DNA of 64,000 bases. It comes from Myotis daubentonii (Eukaryota; Chordata; Mammalia; Chiroptera; Vespertilionidae). Location of the stretch: contig NC_081851.1 in the NCBI RefSeq assembly GCF_963259705.1, forward strand, positions 10,576,145 to 10,640,144, written 5' to 3'. The notes beneath the pieces were generated by a model. It saw nothing but the letters and a program-made list of their open reading frames with translations, made no database searches and was not told the DNA's origin. Both the position numbers and the translations under genes were made by a program. Shown in pieces: positions 11,976-23,024 of the stretch. Position 1 is the first letter of the stretch, and every line of letters starts with the position of its first letter.

Positions 11976-12930
11976 TATAGAAATCTGCCAGGGGCTCCCT
12001 CAGGAGCAGAGGGGATTCTGCCTGCTCTCACTGCCTCAGTGCTGCGGCCCTGGGGATGGCAGCTGCGTCACTCCTCCCGGGTGACGGACTGGGGGAAGGT
12101 GGAAGTCCAGCTCCCTTCCTGAGTCGGGTCACCCCACAGGATCCGGGGTCCAGCTGAAGCTGGGGCTGGGCCTGAAGCCACGTTCTTGTTGAGCTTCCTC
12201 CCTTCCCTGTCCTGTCCCCACGGCCTATGGCCTACGGGGGCTCTTCCTCAGTAAACCCAGACTCCCTCCTGGGAACCCAGCCTGGGCAGGAGGCTGCCAC
12301 CGTCCTTTTGAAGGCAGGCAGGCTGTGAATGGGCAGGAGTACCAGGACCGGAGAGAGAGAGCGTCAGATCCAAGGTTTTAAAGATGTAAAATCAGTAGGA
12401 ATTGTGATAGATGATTGGATCCTGAGGATGAGTCCAGGACAGTTTCTGTGGCTTGGATTAGTGACAGGCACCAGCATCAGGAAAGAGAAAAAACGGGTTT
12501 GTGGTGCAGGACGGCTTTCCTTTTGGCCTACGGAAACTGGAGCGCTTTGGGGGACGGCCATCCAAGCAGAAAAATGTCTTAACGTGTGCGAACAACCGGA
12601 GAACGGTCAGAGCTGGCGACACGGCTCTCAGGGTTCACCTGCCAAATGGCAGTTTAAAAACAACAACAATCAATAGAGTAAGTCACCCAAGAGGGGATGT
12701 GGCTTGTGAGGACTGGGTCAAGTTCCAGAAGCTTTAGAGTTTAAGGGGCTGGCAGAGGAGGAGGCATCCACGCGTACCAGGGACGGGGGAGCAGGAGAGA
12801 GGGGAGGCACCATGACTAAAGCACTTCAAGGCACAGTGGCCAGTAGTGCTGAGCGAGGCCAGGGCTGCTGGGGGCAGCTTTTTGCAGGAGGCCGCGCATT
12901 GCCTTCACTAGCAGAGAAGTGCAAACAAGG
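11976..12930. other. No gene recognised
   Basis: About 950 bp without a recognisable gene. The part near 12340-12440 has the flavour of an old interspersed repeat but I cannot assign it. Confidence 0.45.
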
Positions 12931-12939
12931 ATCCCGGAA

Positions 12940-13312
12940 CGCTGGTGAACCTTGAACCCATGGCAAGGGCCTGAGTTGTGCACCGATGGTCTAGCCCAGA
13001 CAATGGGGGCTCAAGCTATTTCCTGATCAAATATCTCAGAGTAAATCCTTCTAATATTTACTGACCGTTAAGATAGTCTGTCTGTTACCGCAATTGCCTG
13101 CCTGCCTAAGAGCTAGATGTGTATCCAACATTCAATAAAAGGCTGGCGAGGCCTGGGCACCGATGGAAGTCCTTCCCCTTGAGTTGGGCTTGCCCGCCTG
13201 GCCCCCCAATATTTCCAAATTATCTCTTGTCTCATCTCTTTCATTTGTGTGCGGCTCCTCTTCCAGATCCTGAACCCTGAGCCACGCGGGACGTGGGGAA
13301 CATACACAGCTT
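12940..13312 (+). mobile_element. Possible ERV LTR fragment
   Basis: Contains ATTCAATAAAAGGCTGG near 13130 (polyadenylation signal), followed about 70 bp later by a pyrimidine-rich U5-like stretch (ATCTCTTGTCTCATCTCTTTC) and GCGGGACGTGGGGAACA. The arrangement resembles an R/U5 segment of a class II endogenous retrovirus, but ends, target duplication and internal region are not visible. It could equally be unrelated sequence with a chance AATAAA. Confidence 0.35.
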
Positions 13313-14533
13313 TTCGAATGACTGCAAACTGTAGCTCAGCTTTCAAGTATTTGGAAGTCACTTGAAGATTTCAAAAGCATATTTCATAAAAACAACCCTC
13401 TGCAAATGTACTGGTCCCAGCACTTGCCTGGACACACAGATGAGCCCCCACGTTTCTTTTGTGCCTGCTGGTCGGCTTCCCCCCCAGCTTACTGGCCACC
13501 CTCCTCATCCCCTGGGGGTCCTGTGCACGGAACCCGGGGGATGAGCGCTTTGGTACGCTTTGTTCTGCCCCCTGCACCGCAGCAGCGCTGGGCTCTTGGG
13601 ATTATAGGTTCTACACTCCCATGAGGCAGAGGGAAGAGAGAAGTACCCCAGCCACCTGAACGGCAATGCCTGTCTCCCTCACCCCTCACCATCATAGCCC
13701 CACCCCACCCAAAACGTCAGTCTGCAGTTTTGATGTAGAAAAGCAATTGCTTCTAAGTTGCTTTAACCAAGAGGCAGCGTTCCATACTTCAGGTCAGAAG
13801 TAACCAGGGCAGAATGAGGACCACCTGGGAAAGGAGGGCGTCCCTGAGCAGCAGCTGTACCTCTCCTCCCAGACCTCCTGCCCGGGGGCTCCCCTCTGCT
13901 CCGCCCCAGGGTCCCCTCTGCTCCCTCCCCCTAGCCAGCCGTCATAAAAGGCAGCCTTGGATGTGGGGGTAACCAGCTCACCACCCCCTCAGCCCGTCTG
14001 CAAATGACAGGGACAGGCTGCTGCAGAGACCCTGATACAGAGGAGGGGGCCAGGCCCCGCTGGGATGTTTTACCTACTTGGTGGCCCAGGAGGGAGGTGA
14101 GTTAGGCGCCCACAGACCCTCCACACGTAGGCACAGGCAGAGCCACAGGCAGAGCAGGCGCAGCTGTGCGGAGGCTGGGAGTTCCTGGTAATTAGCCACG
14201 AAGGCTTTAGGCTTCTCAGAGCTCTGTCCCTGGACCCTCTCACGCTTTGTGAACGCACAGGTTTTTGTTGTTTTGTTTCTTTTCCTTTTCCCCATAAAGC
14301 CTCATGTTTATGGAACTGATCGAGGACGAAAACATTTCATTGGCTGCAGCCTAAAGGATCAAACTAGGTCATCTGCCCAGAGACCAGGCGTCCCAGGTGC
14401 TGGGAGGGAGTGAGCTGCCCTGGCCTGTGAGGACCCGGCGGCAGGAAAGGGGACCTGCAATGCGGTTCCTGGCAGCGGATCTCCAGCTCTGCCAACAGCC
14501 CACAGGAGACAGGGCTTAGCTGTTGTTGTTAAT
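13313..14533. other. No gene recognised
   Basis: About 1.2 kb of GC-rich sequence; no recognisable exon, repeat or RNA gene. Confidence 0.5.
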
Positions 14534-14534
14534 C

Positions 14535-14722
14535 CTCACTTGAGGGTATTTACCCATTGATTTTTAGAGAGAGAGGAAGGCAAGGGGGAGAGAGAGAGAA
14601 ACATGAATGTGCCAGAGATCAAACCTGCAACTCAGGTACATGCCCTTGGCAGGGAATGGAACCCAAGACCCTTTGGTCCAGCGTCCTTGGGCCGACGGTG
14701 GACCAAACCAGCCAGGGCGGGA
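14535..14722 (-). mobile_element. Ves SINE, diverged
   Basis: On the plus strand it runs from a body remnant (ATTTTTAGAGAGAGAGGAAG) through an inverted B-box region (ATCAAACCTGCAACTCAGG) to the inverted head (CAAACCAGCCAGGGCGGG), so the element is in minus orientation. It lacks the AATAAA-type end and a clear target duplication, consistent with an older copy. Confidence 0.8.
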
Positions 14723-14872
14723 AGGACGTTTTTACAGGTAGCCCCACTCAGGGCCGAAATTGTCATGAAATAATTCCCATCCTTACTATGTGAGACGTAC
14801 TCTGTTCTCTTTTATTCTACTTTTTAAATTCTAGTTTTATTTCATTTTATTGTTAAATCATATGTGGGTCTC

Positions 14873-15080
14873 GCCCTGCCCACTGTGGCTTAGTTGGTTG
14901 GAGCGTCGTCCTGTACAGCGAAAGGTCACAAGTTCGATTCCTGGTCAGGGCACATACCAGGTTTTGGGTTGCATACAGGAGGCAACCGATGGCTCTCACA
15001 TGGATGTTTCTCTCTCTCTCTCCTCTCCCTCTCACTGAAATCAACAGAAACATATCCTCTGGTGAGGATTAAAAAAAAAT
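14873..15080 (+). mobile_element. Ves SINE
   Basis: Head GCCCACTGTGGCTTAGTTGG and B-box AGTTCGATTCCTGGTCAGGG, followed by a CT-rich body and the end TCAACAGAAACATATCCTC with an A-run. This belongs to the Ves subgroup whose tail reads 'acatatcctctggtgaggatt', different from the copy directly downstream. Confidence 0.9.
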
Positions 15081-15084
15081 TTAT

Positions 15085-15303
15085 GCCGAAACCGGTTTGG
15101 CTCAGTGGATAGAGTGTCGGCCTGCAGACTGAAGGGTCCCAGGTTCGATTCCGGTCAAGGGCATGTACCTGGGTTGCGGGCACATCGCCAGTAGGAGATG
15201 TGCAGGAGGCGGCTGATCGATGTTTCTCTCTCATCGATGTTTCTGACTCTCTATCTCTCTCCCTTCCTCTCTGTAAAAAATCAATAAAATATATATTAAA
15301 AAA
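15085..15303 (+). mobile_element. Ves SINE
   Basis: Head GAAACCGGTTTGGCTCAGTG and B-box GGTTCGATTCCGGTCAAGGG, then a CT-rich body and TCAATAAAATATATATTAAA. It lies 4 bp after another Ves copy in the same orientation, and both end in AAAAATTTAT-type sequence, suggesting insertion at the A-rich tail of the earlier copy. Confidence 0.92.
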
Positions 15304-18300
15304 AATTTATTTTAAATGTTGGTCTCAATCCACCAAGTGGATCTCCCGGCTCGCGCAGAGCAGTGACGTCGACCCCTCGCTGGAAAAGCTTGCACTCGGG
15401 GCAGGCTCGGCCTGAGGACAGCGTTGTGTGAACTCACGGTCCCCGTGAGCACATGGAGCTCCGCAGAGAGTAGAGGCTCACAGTTTAGGAAAATGTCACA
15501 AAGTAAGCTCGAGCTACAGGTGAGGCCATGGAACTCTCTAGTGTCCACAGTCTCCTGAAGGAAGAAACGCATGTGGTTTAACGCAGTGGCCAGTGTAAGG
15601 GCTCACCTGTAGATGTCTCTTACAGGAATCTGTGCTCCAGGCCCTCCCTTTCCTTGTGAAGGGAGTAAAAATGCCTGAAGGTGTAGCGAGCTTACGGGGG
15701 TTGAACAGACCCTCTAAATGTTCATTTCCCGCCAAGGCCGGTCCACCGGGGACCTTGGTGCCGGTGGCAGAGGAGGCTCAGCCTGGGCCGGGGACAGGGC
15801 CCCCGGACCTGCCCCTTCCCACCTCTTTCTCTCTCAAAGTGCCCCCATTTGGACCATAAATTCCACAGTCACCCTAAATATGGATAATTGAGGAAAATAT
15901 GTCTGTGGCACACAATCTGTATAATAATAGTAGTTGTTATTATTATTATTGCTTTGCCACAGAAGCATACAGCCCACATGCTTACTCGCCGATTTCTGAC
16001 ACTGTGAGGTAGACATGTGGGAACGGGTTGGAATAATGCGACTGGATTCCTGCCCCTGAAATTCACAGTCATGCCCCGTTCCTGCCGCCCAGGGGCCAGC
16101 TCACGCCTTCCCCGTCCCGGCCACCGGGAGGAACCCGTCCTTCTTCCACAAGCTCTGGTGGCTCTGGAGCCATCCCGGAGTGGGGGGAGCGTACATGTGT
16201 GTATTTAGGGGCAGCCAGGTGCCACTCAAGACAGGGCTGGCAGGGCCTTGTTGAGCCGTGGACTGCAGGCCATTCCCTTCTGGTCTCCCCCTCCACTGGG
16301 CCAGACCTGCCCCTGAGAGCTGGCCTGGTCAGAGCCTGCCCAGCCGTGGTCATCTGCTAGAACCCACCTCCTAGGGCGGACACGTGGCCTCACTGCCCGG
16401 GCGCTTCACTCCCGATGCCTCAGGCTGCCCGCTGCTGGCGGGCACCTCCTGGCCTCGCATCCCGGCCACCAGGTGCTCCTGGAGGGCCTGAGCCAGGACC
16501 CTGGCCTGGCCTGGTGCCTGTCAGGTGTTAACGAGCTCCTCCTCGCCTGCATGTTCCCTGGGGCATCCTGGTGCCAGGACTGCTCAGAGCTGTGCCCTCT
16601 GCCCTCCGCTGGCACCTCCCACCACGAGCAGCGTGGCCCCAAGGGCCTGCATTTCCACTCTGCCACCTGCTCGTATGGAAGGTCTGGTTTCTAGAAAGCC
16701 AACACTATGTGCAAGTAGAAAGGAGCCCGAGTATGTTAGAACTTAACTCTGTAAGACAGAGTGACTTTCGGGCTAGCCGTGATCTGGCGTCCTGCACACC
16801 GCAGGGCACAGGGGGACGAAGTGTCCTGCTCAGTGTCATGTGGACCCTGCCTTCATTACAACCCCGGGAAGGGCTCCGGGTGTGGGCGCCTCACAGTGGG
16901 GGCTGTCACTATGGTTACTGCCCCCCACGCCCCCCTAAACAGTGTGCAGCAAAGCGAAGGCCTCTGAAACGAGGCTAAGTTGGGGGTGGGAGGGTCAGAC
17001 GCAGAGCCTGCTGGGACTACTTTGATGTATGAATTACAGAGACAAAGTTTTAAAGAATGTGAGCCTCCCCCCAGGCCCCCCAACAAATACTTCAGAACCT
17101 AGTCTGTGCCACACATGGGTGTGGGTCCTGGGGACGCTGGGTGAGCAAGAGGGGCTCTGCTTTAACCGGGCTCCCGTGTTATGAGGGCGGGACAAACACC
17201 GACACGGATGTGGTTGTGCGTGTGTATACGTGTGAGATGAGATAGGAGCTAGAGCTAGACTGTGGGATTTGGGCTGGGATGTCCAGGGGGGGCTCTCAGA
17301 TGTGAGTGCATGAAGGAGGGAGAAGGGCATGTGATTTCCTGGGGGAGTGCTGGCCGCTACCAGCAAGTGGCCAGCCCGGGGGCAGGCAGTGCTGGGCACA
17401 GCTGGGGCGGGGCAGTGAGCCTGGAGCATCCCAGATGCAGGGGGAGAGCCGAGGGGATGAGCGCAGACTCCCGGGCCTCAGTGCTGGGAGGGGAACAGCG
17501 GGTCAGCAGGGCTCTGCTCGTCCTGCAGCATAAAGATTGTATTTTGATTTGAGAGTTCTGAGCAGGTGAGAGGCATGATCTGATTTGTTGCGACTATGAT
17601 AACAGATTTAAAGAGAGACTTGTGGTTCAGGGGGGCTCCCGCCCGAGGCTTGGGAAGATGGCTGCCGCTTCCCAGGACGCAGTGAAGTGCCAGCCACAAA
17701 AGTAGAAACAGCTGAGGGGGAGAGTGGGGGAGCGCCAGGATCCTGCAGAGCAAATCCACAGCCAGACTGCCAGTGGGCGCTGCCTGATCCCATGGCTGAG
17801 GCCCCACCAGTCCTACCAGATTCATTATGTAAATGATCTGAGCTTGTCACTGCCAATTCCCAGGCCTTCGGACTGGGCACTGTTTGGCTGAGACGACCCC
17901 ACGCTGCCTCCTGGCTGCCCTCCCAGGTTTCCCACCTGAGTGGGCGGCATGGGAATGTGGTGTGAGCATGCCCGCCCTCGCCTGGCCGGTTGCCCAGCTG
18001 GTGAATTGAGTGCCAGCAGACTCGCACCTGTTCTAGGATGCCACCTTTACCTTTGCAGGAGGAGAGAGGGGTGCCGACAGGGGTCTGTCTCGTGCACTTT
18101 CTAAACCTCTTCCCGTCTTTTATGTCACAGGCGCGTATGCTTTCCTCACTGAGCCTAACGCAAGGCTCTCTGGCCTCTGTGCTTGGGGGATTGGAAGGGC
18201 CTAATGTTTGGTCCATAATTCAGTGTAATTAAAGTTGGGGTTTTGAAATAAGGAGGTTATCTTCTCTCACCTGTATTTTTTGTTGTTGTTTACTAAATTA

Positions 18301-18425
18301 AATTTAAGCAAAATTATGTTTTTTCTTAATAATTAATTAAGATATTCTGAATAAAATTGGAGAGCTTTTGGAAAAGGAAGCTTATGCCACTTAGAATTTA
18401 TTCAGCATCCCCAACCTCTTTCCTG
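15304..18425. other. No gene recognised
   Basis: About 3.1 kb of mostly GC-rich sequence with overlapping chance frames on both strands and no recognisable protein family. A (TTA)n stretch lies at 15934-15950. The part 17050-17620 has scattered similarity to old L2/MIR-like wording, not firm enough to list as elements. Confidence 0.5.
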
Positions 18426-18429
18426 TCCC

Positions 18430-18690
18430 CCAACCAAACACACACATTCACACACACCACATACCACTCCCATCCCTCACCCCCACATATTCACACACAC
18501 ACACTCCCATCCCTCACCCCCACACACTCCCATCCCTCACCCCCACACACACTCCCATCCCTCACCCCCACACATTCACACACACACACTCCCATCCCTC
18601 ACCCTCACACACATTCACACACCACACACACTCACATCTCCCCCCCCTCGCCTCCCCCCAATGCCCCCCCCCCCACACACACACACAGAC
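18430..18690. repeat. CA/CCC-rich minisatellite
   Basis: Imperfect tandem units of about 20-30 bp built from ACACTCCCATCCCTCACCCC, mixed with (CA)n and two C-runs near 18640-18675. The overlapping 147-codon frame is simply the translation of this tract. Confidence 0.9.
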
Positions 18691-18738
18691 CAGAGACTTT
18701 GGTGAATGAAAACTGCCACGTCAGGGAATTGACTCCTT

Positions 18739-18951
18739 GCGGTGGTTCTCAACCTTCTGGCCCTTTAAATACAGTTCCTCATGTGATGACCCAACCATAA
18801 AATTATTGTCGTTGCTACTTCATAACTGTAATGTTGCTACTGTTAGGACTCGTCATGTAAATATCCGATATGCAGGATGGTCTTAGGCGACCCCTGTGAA
18901 AGGGTCGTTTGACCGCCAAAGAGGTCGCGACCCACAGGTTGAGAACCGCTG
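18739..18951. mobile_element. SPIN/URR1-like hAT MITE
   Basis: Left end GGTGGTTCTCAACCTTCTGG and right end CAGGTTGAGAACCGCTG are inverted repeats. Internal landmarks CAGTTCCTCATGTG, AACCATAAAATTATTGTCG, TTGCTACTTCATAACTGTAA, GACCCCTGTGAAAGGGTCG and GGTCGCGACCCACAGG occur in the order I know from SPIN_NA (URR1 in rodents), a hAT family present in several unrelated tetrapods. A convincing 8-bp target duplication was not found, and the left terminus is slightly altered. Confidence 0.75.
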
Positions 18952-20185
18952 CTAGAGACACATTCCCATCACACGTTAGTGTTTAGGGCCCGTGCACACT
19001 CCATGTAGAAACACGCTGTGCTCACTGGCTCCGAGCTGTGTGGCTCTCAGCCCGGGCGGCCCGCGCGTGGAGGGAGGCTCCGCTGCTCCCGGACCTCACA
19101 CGCACAGCGGGAGGCTGGGCAGGAGGTGCAGGGACGGCAGGAGAGGGGCACCTTCCCGTGCGCCCGGGAAGGCGCTGGGAATGACGGGAGAATGTAAAAC
19201 AGGGAAATAAGGGTCGTTCACCGCCCTCAGTCATCTCTAAGGTGAAATCCTCTCCAGGCGGAGACTTTCCAGAGTCTCTGTCGGATGCTCGGCACAGCCC
19301 CGCGGGCCCTGAGCCGCTGCTTCTCCCCAGCCCGAGAGCAGCGCTGCCCTGTGCACCTCAGGGCCGCTCACCCGGGAGGGGTGGGCCCGGCTGCTCACAC
19401 AGGAGGGGGCGGTCCGGCCGCTCACATAGGAGGGGGGGGGGCCCGGCCACTCACACAGGAGGGGGGTCCCCATGGCTGCTCACACAGGAGGGGGAGCCCA
19501 GCCGCTCAGGCAGGAGGGGGAGCCCTGTGCGCCATGGAGCGTGCGCAGCTGCGCTGCCTCCTCACCCAGAGCTTCTTTTCATTTTAGATTTAATTCTGAT
19601 CGGTGCTAGTTCAGGGTCTTTACAGAAAAGGGGTGTTTTGCTCTTTCGGTGTGGGGAGCCAGGAGACATGTCATTTCCTCCTAGGAAAGGTTGGTTTGGG
19701 GAAGCGTCTCAGAAAGCGCCAAGAGGGCTCAAGCAGCCACTGCCCCAGGGTTGCTCCTGCCGCCCCTCCCCAGCGCGCATGCGGCACACACGCTCGTGCC
19801 TGCGGGACGAATTCTGTGTATGTCCAGTCTGCATTGTTCACAGCTCCCCACCTGCCTGGGCCTTTGTAGCTCTTACTTCCTTTGGCGCCATCCTTTTCCT
19901 ATGTACAATTTACCCCAAGTATGTCCTTTAGTCCAAGTCATGCTCCTATAGGATTGTTCCCGCCATTCCTCCAGCATCTCTGTATGCCCTTCAAGCCACA
20001 CTGCGCATGGCTCGGGGCTTTACGCCGCTCTCACGTTATTCTAATGCCAACTTGGTTATGAAGGCTTAGAAGCTGGATCATATCTTCAATATGATATGAT
20101 CTGAGTATTTCCTCATCTCTGCAGGTCTCCAAGTTATTAAATATATAACTTGGTTGCAACTTGTGCAGTGAATAACACTGTTTCA
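18952..20185. other. GC-rich stretch, no gene recognised
   Basis: CpG-bearing sequence around 19040-19560 (clusters such as GGGCGGCCCGCGCG) that also holds a minisatellite. A long frame at 19242-19931 (229 codons) runs through the minisatellite and shows no known domain, so I do not call it a gene. Confidence 0.45.
19384..19528 (+). repeat. G-rich minisatellite, about 30 bp
   Basis: About five imperfect copies of a unit containing GCTCACACAGGAGGGGG followed by a variable GGTCCGGCC or GAGCCCAGCC part, roughly 28-33 bp each. G-runs of 5-9 bases recur on the plus strand and could form G-quadruplexes. Confidence 0.85.
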
Positions 20186-20300
20186 AACTCATTTCCCTGT
20201 CTGAAAACAGGAATAATAATACTTATAGGTGGCTGTGAGAATTAAGTGAGCCAATACATAGTTCCTGGATATAGTGATTATTTAATAAATTTTAGCATAG
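20186..20300 (+). repeat. MIR 3' half
   Basis: The order CATTTCCCTGTCTGAAAACA, GGCTGTGAGAATTAAGTGAG and a tail ATTTAATAAATTTT follows the 3' half of MIR. The 5' tRNA-like head is missing. Confidence 0.65.
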
Positions 20301-20358
20301 AGAAAATATAAAATTCCTACTACTCTTATCCCTTAGAAACAATACTTATATACATACA

Positions 20359-20879
20359 CTGGAGGCCCGGTGCACAAAAATTTGTGCACTGGCGGGGGAG
20401 GAGGGTGGGGGTGTGTCCCTCAGCCCCACTTGTGCCCTCTCACAGTCTGGGACCCCTCGGGACATAACCATCTGCTGGCTTAGGCCTGCTCCCCGGGTGG
20501 CAGATGGCAGGTCCGATCCCTTGGTGCCTGCCCCGCCTCCCCTGGTCACACACACAGCAGGGCTGATCCGGGGGTTGGGGCGCCGCCCTGGGTGGGTCAC
20601 ACATGGGATGCCTGGATGGAGGCTGGGTGGGCTGGCTGATCGCTGCTCACTGCCCAACCGCCCTGGGTCAGGTTGCACACGGATGCCCGCCACCCCAGGT
20701 CACAAATAGCAGGCCCAGATGGCAGCGGGGCAGGCAGGATGGCGTGGTCCCACCCTGTGTGCAGTATGCAAATTAGCCGCCATCTTTGTTGGCAGTTAAT
20801 TTGCATATCACGCTGATTAGCCAATAGGAGGTGTAGCGAAGGTATGGTCAATTACCATGTTTGTCTATTATTAGATAGA
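20359..20879 (-). mobile_element. Helitron (HeliBat type)
   Basis: The plus strand begins GGAGGCCCGGTGCAC and a palindrome CAAAAATTTGTG, the reverse complement of a Helitron 3' end with its hairpin. It closes at 20879 with the reverse of TTCTATCTAATAATAG, the TC-type 5' end. The 3' terminus reads CTCCAG rather than the usual CTCTAG. No Rep/helicase frame is present, so it is non-autonomous. Close to its 5' end it carries GCCGCCATCTTT, ATTTGCAT and CCAAT. Confidence 0.9.
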
Positions 20880-21054
20880 ATTATACAGTTAAGATAATAA
20901 ATTATGAATATAGCTTTGTATTTTGATCTTTTTAAACTCAAAATTCCCCTGCAAACTGTTTGATGGTTGTATATATTCCATACTATGACTATATGCCCCA
21001 TTTAACTTAACCATACTCAACCTTGGACAATTGCATTGTTTAGCATTTTAGTTA

Positions 21055-21325
21055 TCCTACATAATAAAAGCCTAATATGCAAATTGACTGAACGGAGGAA
21101 TGATGGGTGGAGTGACCATTTGCTATGATGTGCACTGACCACCAGGGGGCAGATGCTTAATGCAGGAGCTGCCCCCATCCTGCAGGCCCCAGGCCAGCGA
21201 AAGTGGGTGCCAGTGGGGGGGAGGGGGGCCCAATTGTCCCACTGGTCACCCCACAGATCAACCCTGATTGCTGGCCAGGCCTAGGGACCCTAGCTGTGCA
21301 CGAATTTTATGCACCGGGCCTCTAG
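21055..21325 (+). mobile_element. Helitron, short
   Basis: 5' end TCCTACATAATAAAAGCC with AATATGCAAATTGACTG directly behind it, and 3' end GCACCGGGCCTCTAG preceded by a GTGCACGAATTTTATGCAC hairpin. Insertion between A and T fits Helitron behaviour. It is about 270 bp and non-coding. Confidence 0.93.
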
Positions 21326-22645
21326 TTACATATAATATGTTGTCATAGAACCCTTAGTGCCTCCATACTATTCATTTTATCTACCTACAAAGGATATGGA
21401 AAAGAATGAAATAATCAGTATCATGCATTTTTCTATTTTGTGTTCATGCTAAGCCATGGCCATGCTTATTACTCAAATGCTAATCCCCACGTCATCAAAT
21501 AGTTAGCTCGGCTGTCCCTTCAGACACCCTGCCCCTTCCATGCGGATCAGGCAGGTCCTGGGCAGCCCAAGAAGGCTCACTTCTTAACATCCAAAATGAA
21601 ATTCTTGCACTTTCCCTTTAAAATCTAATTACACAGCTTTCTTAGTAAAACACATGGAGCATGTTCTATGTGTTGTTGCCTTGATATGGTTTTATTTTAG
21701 TTTAACTTTGTGGGGTCATTTTTTTTTCAACTGTATAAGTCGTCTGTTAAAATGAATTTTTATTCCTCTTCTCTCTATATAAATTTATCTTTTAAATTAA
21801 AACAAAGCTCCAAATTGTAAAATTGTCCTCAATGTTCAAATGGCTTTTATTTTAATAAACTTACACTTAAAAATTAAAGGTATCTATGAAATATATCTGT
21901 TAAGTACCAAATTGCTCAGAACTTATTAGTTTCTTTCTATTTTTCATCCTCATTTTAGTATATTGGAGACTAAGTGACGAAAGACTGGCAAATCGATGAC
22001 AATGGATAAAATCTGTAAGGAGGTTTTGGGCGAGCATCCAGATCAGGCGCAAGATGGTTGAGCTTTTCGCTATTCAGTAGGTAGCACGCATAGTGTAGAG
22101 ATTAGCAGATCATACTTCAAAGCAAGTTATAGTCTGATAAAAATTACTCATCTACATCTTAGTTTATGCTTTTTACTTCCAATTTACCTGACTGTTATGA
22201 ACATTTTAATATTCTGGCTAAATGAAAGAAGTCATAAAGTCATAGAGAGATAACCAATTTTCAATGAATTCAAATTTAAATACACAGTAAAAGTACATAG
22301 ATGATAAATTGGACAAAAAGTAGATAACCTGGTCATATGTATGTATTCATATATACCTATTAATTATAACTTATATTTCTCCCATAATTTGTTATTTTGG
22401 GGTTCATCTTAATATACATCATAGTGGGAATTTCCCCCTCTCTTTTAAAGCTAATATTAAGTTGATGATTGGTCTTAGAATCAAGTACCTCTTAGAACAG
22501 TTAAGATAAACAATAAAATGCTGAGTATTTCCTTATCTCTGCAGGTCTGTATTTTCTATGGTAAACATAAGTTCGTATAGTAAGAAAAAAGAAACAAAAG
22601 AAAATATAAACACTATGAATATACTTTCACCTATGTTTTTGGTAG
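21326..22645. other. AT-rich stretch, nothing recognised
   Basis: About 1.3 kb of AT-rich sequence without open frames of note and without a repeat I can name. A short sequence near 22518-22549 repeats one near 20098-20130. Confidence 0.5.
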
Positions 22646-23024
22646 TGTCGAAAACAAGATAACAGGCCCCAAATGGAATTGCCTACGCTCAGCCCCATGT
22701 CATCAAACTGTAATTAGCTAAATTACAGTTTCAGCCTCTCCCAAAAGTGGACTCTTAAACCGGTCCATCAGGAGTCCCCTGACCAGCCCCAGTGAGGACA
22801 TCTGCCTGGTGGACTGCCTGCTGTCCCTGAAGGAAAGTCATAATCAGCCCACTTTTTGCCAGAATGACTCCCCCATCCTGCGCCCTTCTGCCTAACCTTT
22901 TCCTCTTGCACAGCTCCTTGGCGTTCCTTTCTATCCACTAGCTGGAAGCTGGCTGATTCATGAACCACGGAATAAAGCCAATAAGATCTTTAACATTTAC
23001 TCTGTTGATCTTTATTTTCTAACA
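22646..23024 (+). mobile_element. Probable ERV LTR
   Basis: Starts TGTCGAAAACAAGATAACAG and ends TTATTTTCTAACA, giving the TG...CA form of an LTR about 380 bp long. It has a GGAATAAAGCC polyadenylation signal near 22970 and a T-rich end. No internal retroviral sequence adjoins it, so it would be a solo LTR. The family (ERVL or ERV1) is not certain and a target duplication is not obvious. Confidence 0.5.

Noticed and set aside
14873..15303. tRNA genes suggested by A-box and B-box motifs
   Set aside because: The boxes belong to the tRNA-derived heads of Ves SINEs; no cloverleaf with intact acceptor stem is present.
17608..18216. 202-codon minus-strand frame
   Set aside because: No recognisable family and no supporting splice or promoter signals; treated as chance.
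19242..19931. 229-codon plus-strand frame
   Set aside because: Passes through a minisatellite and shows no domain; probably chance.
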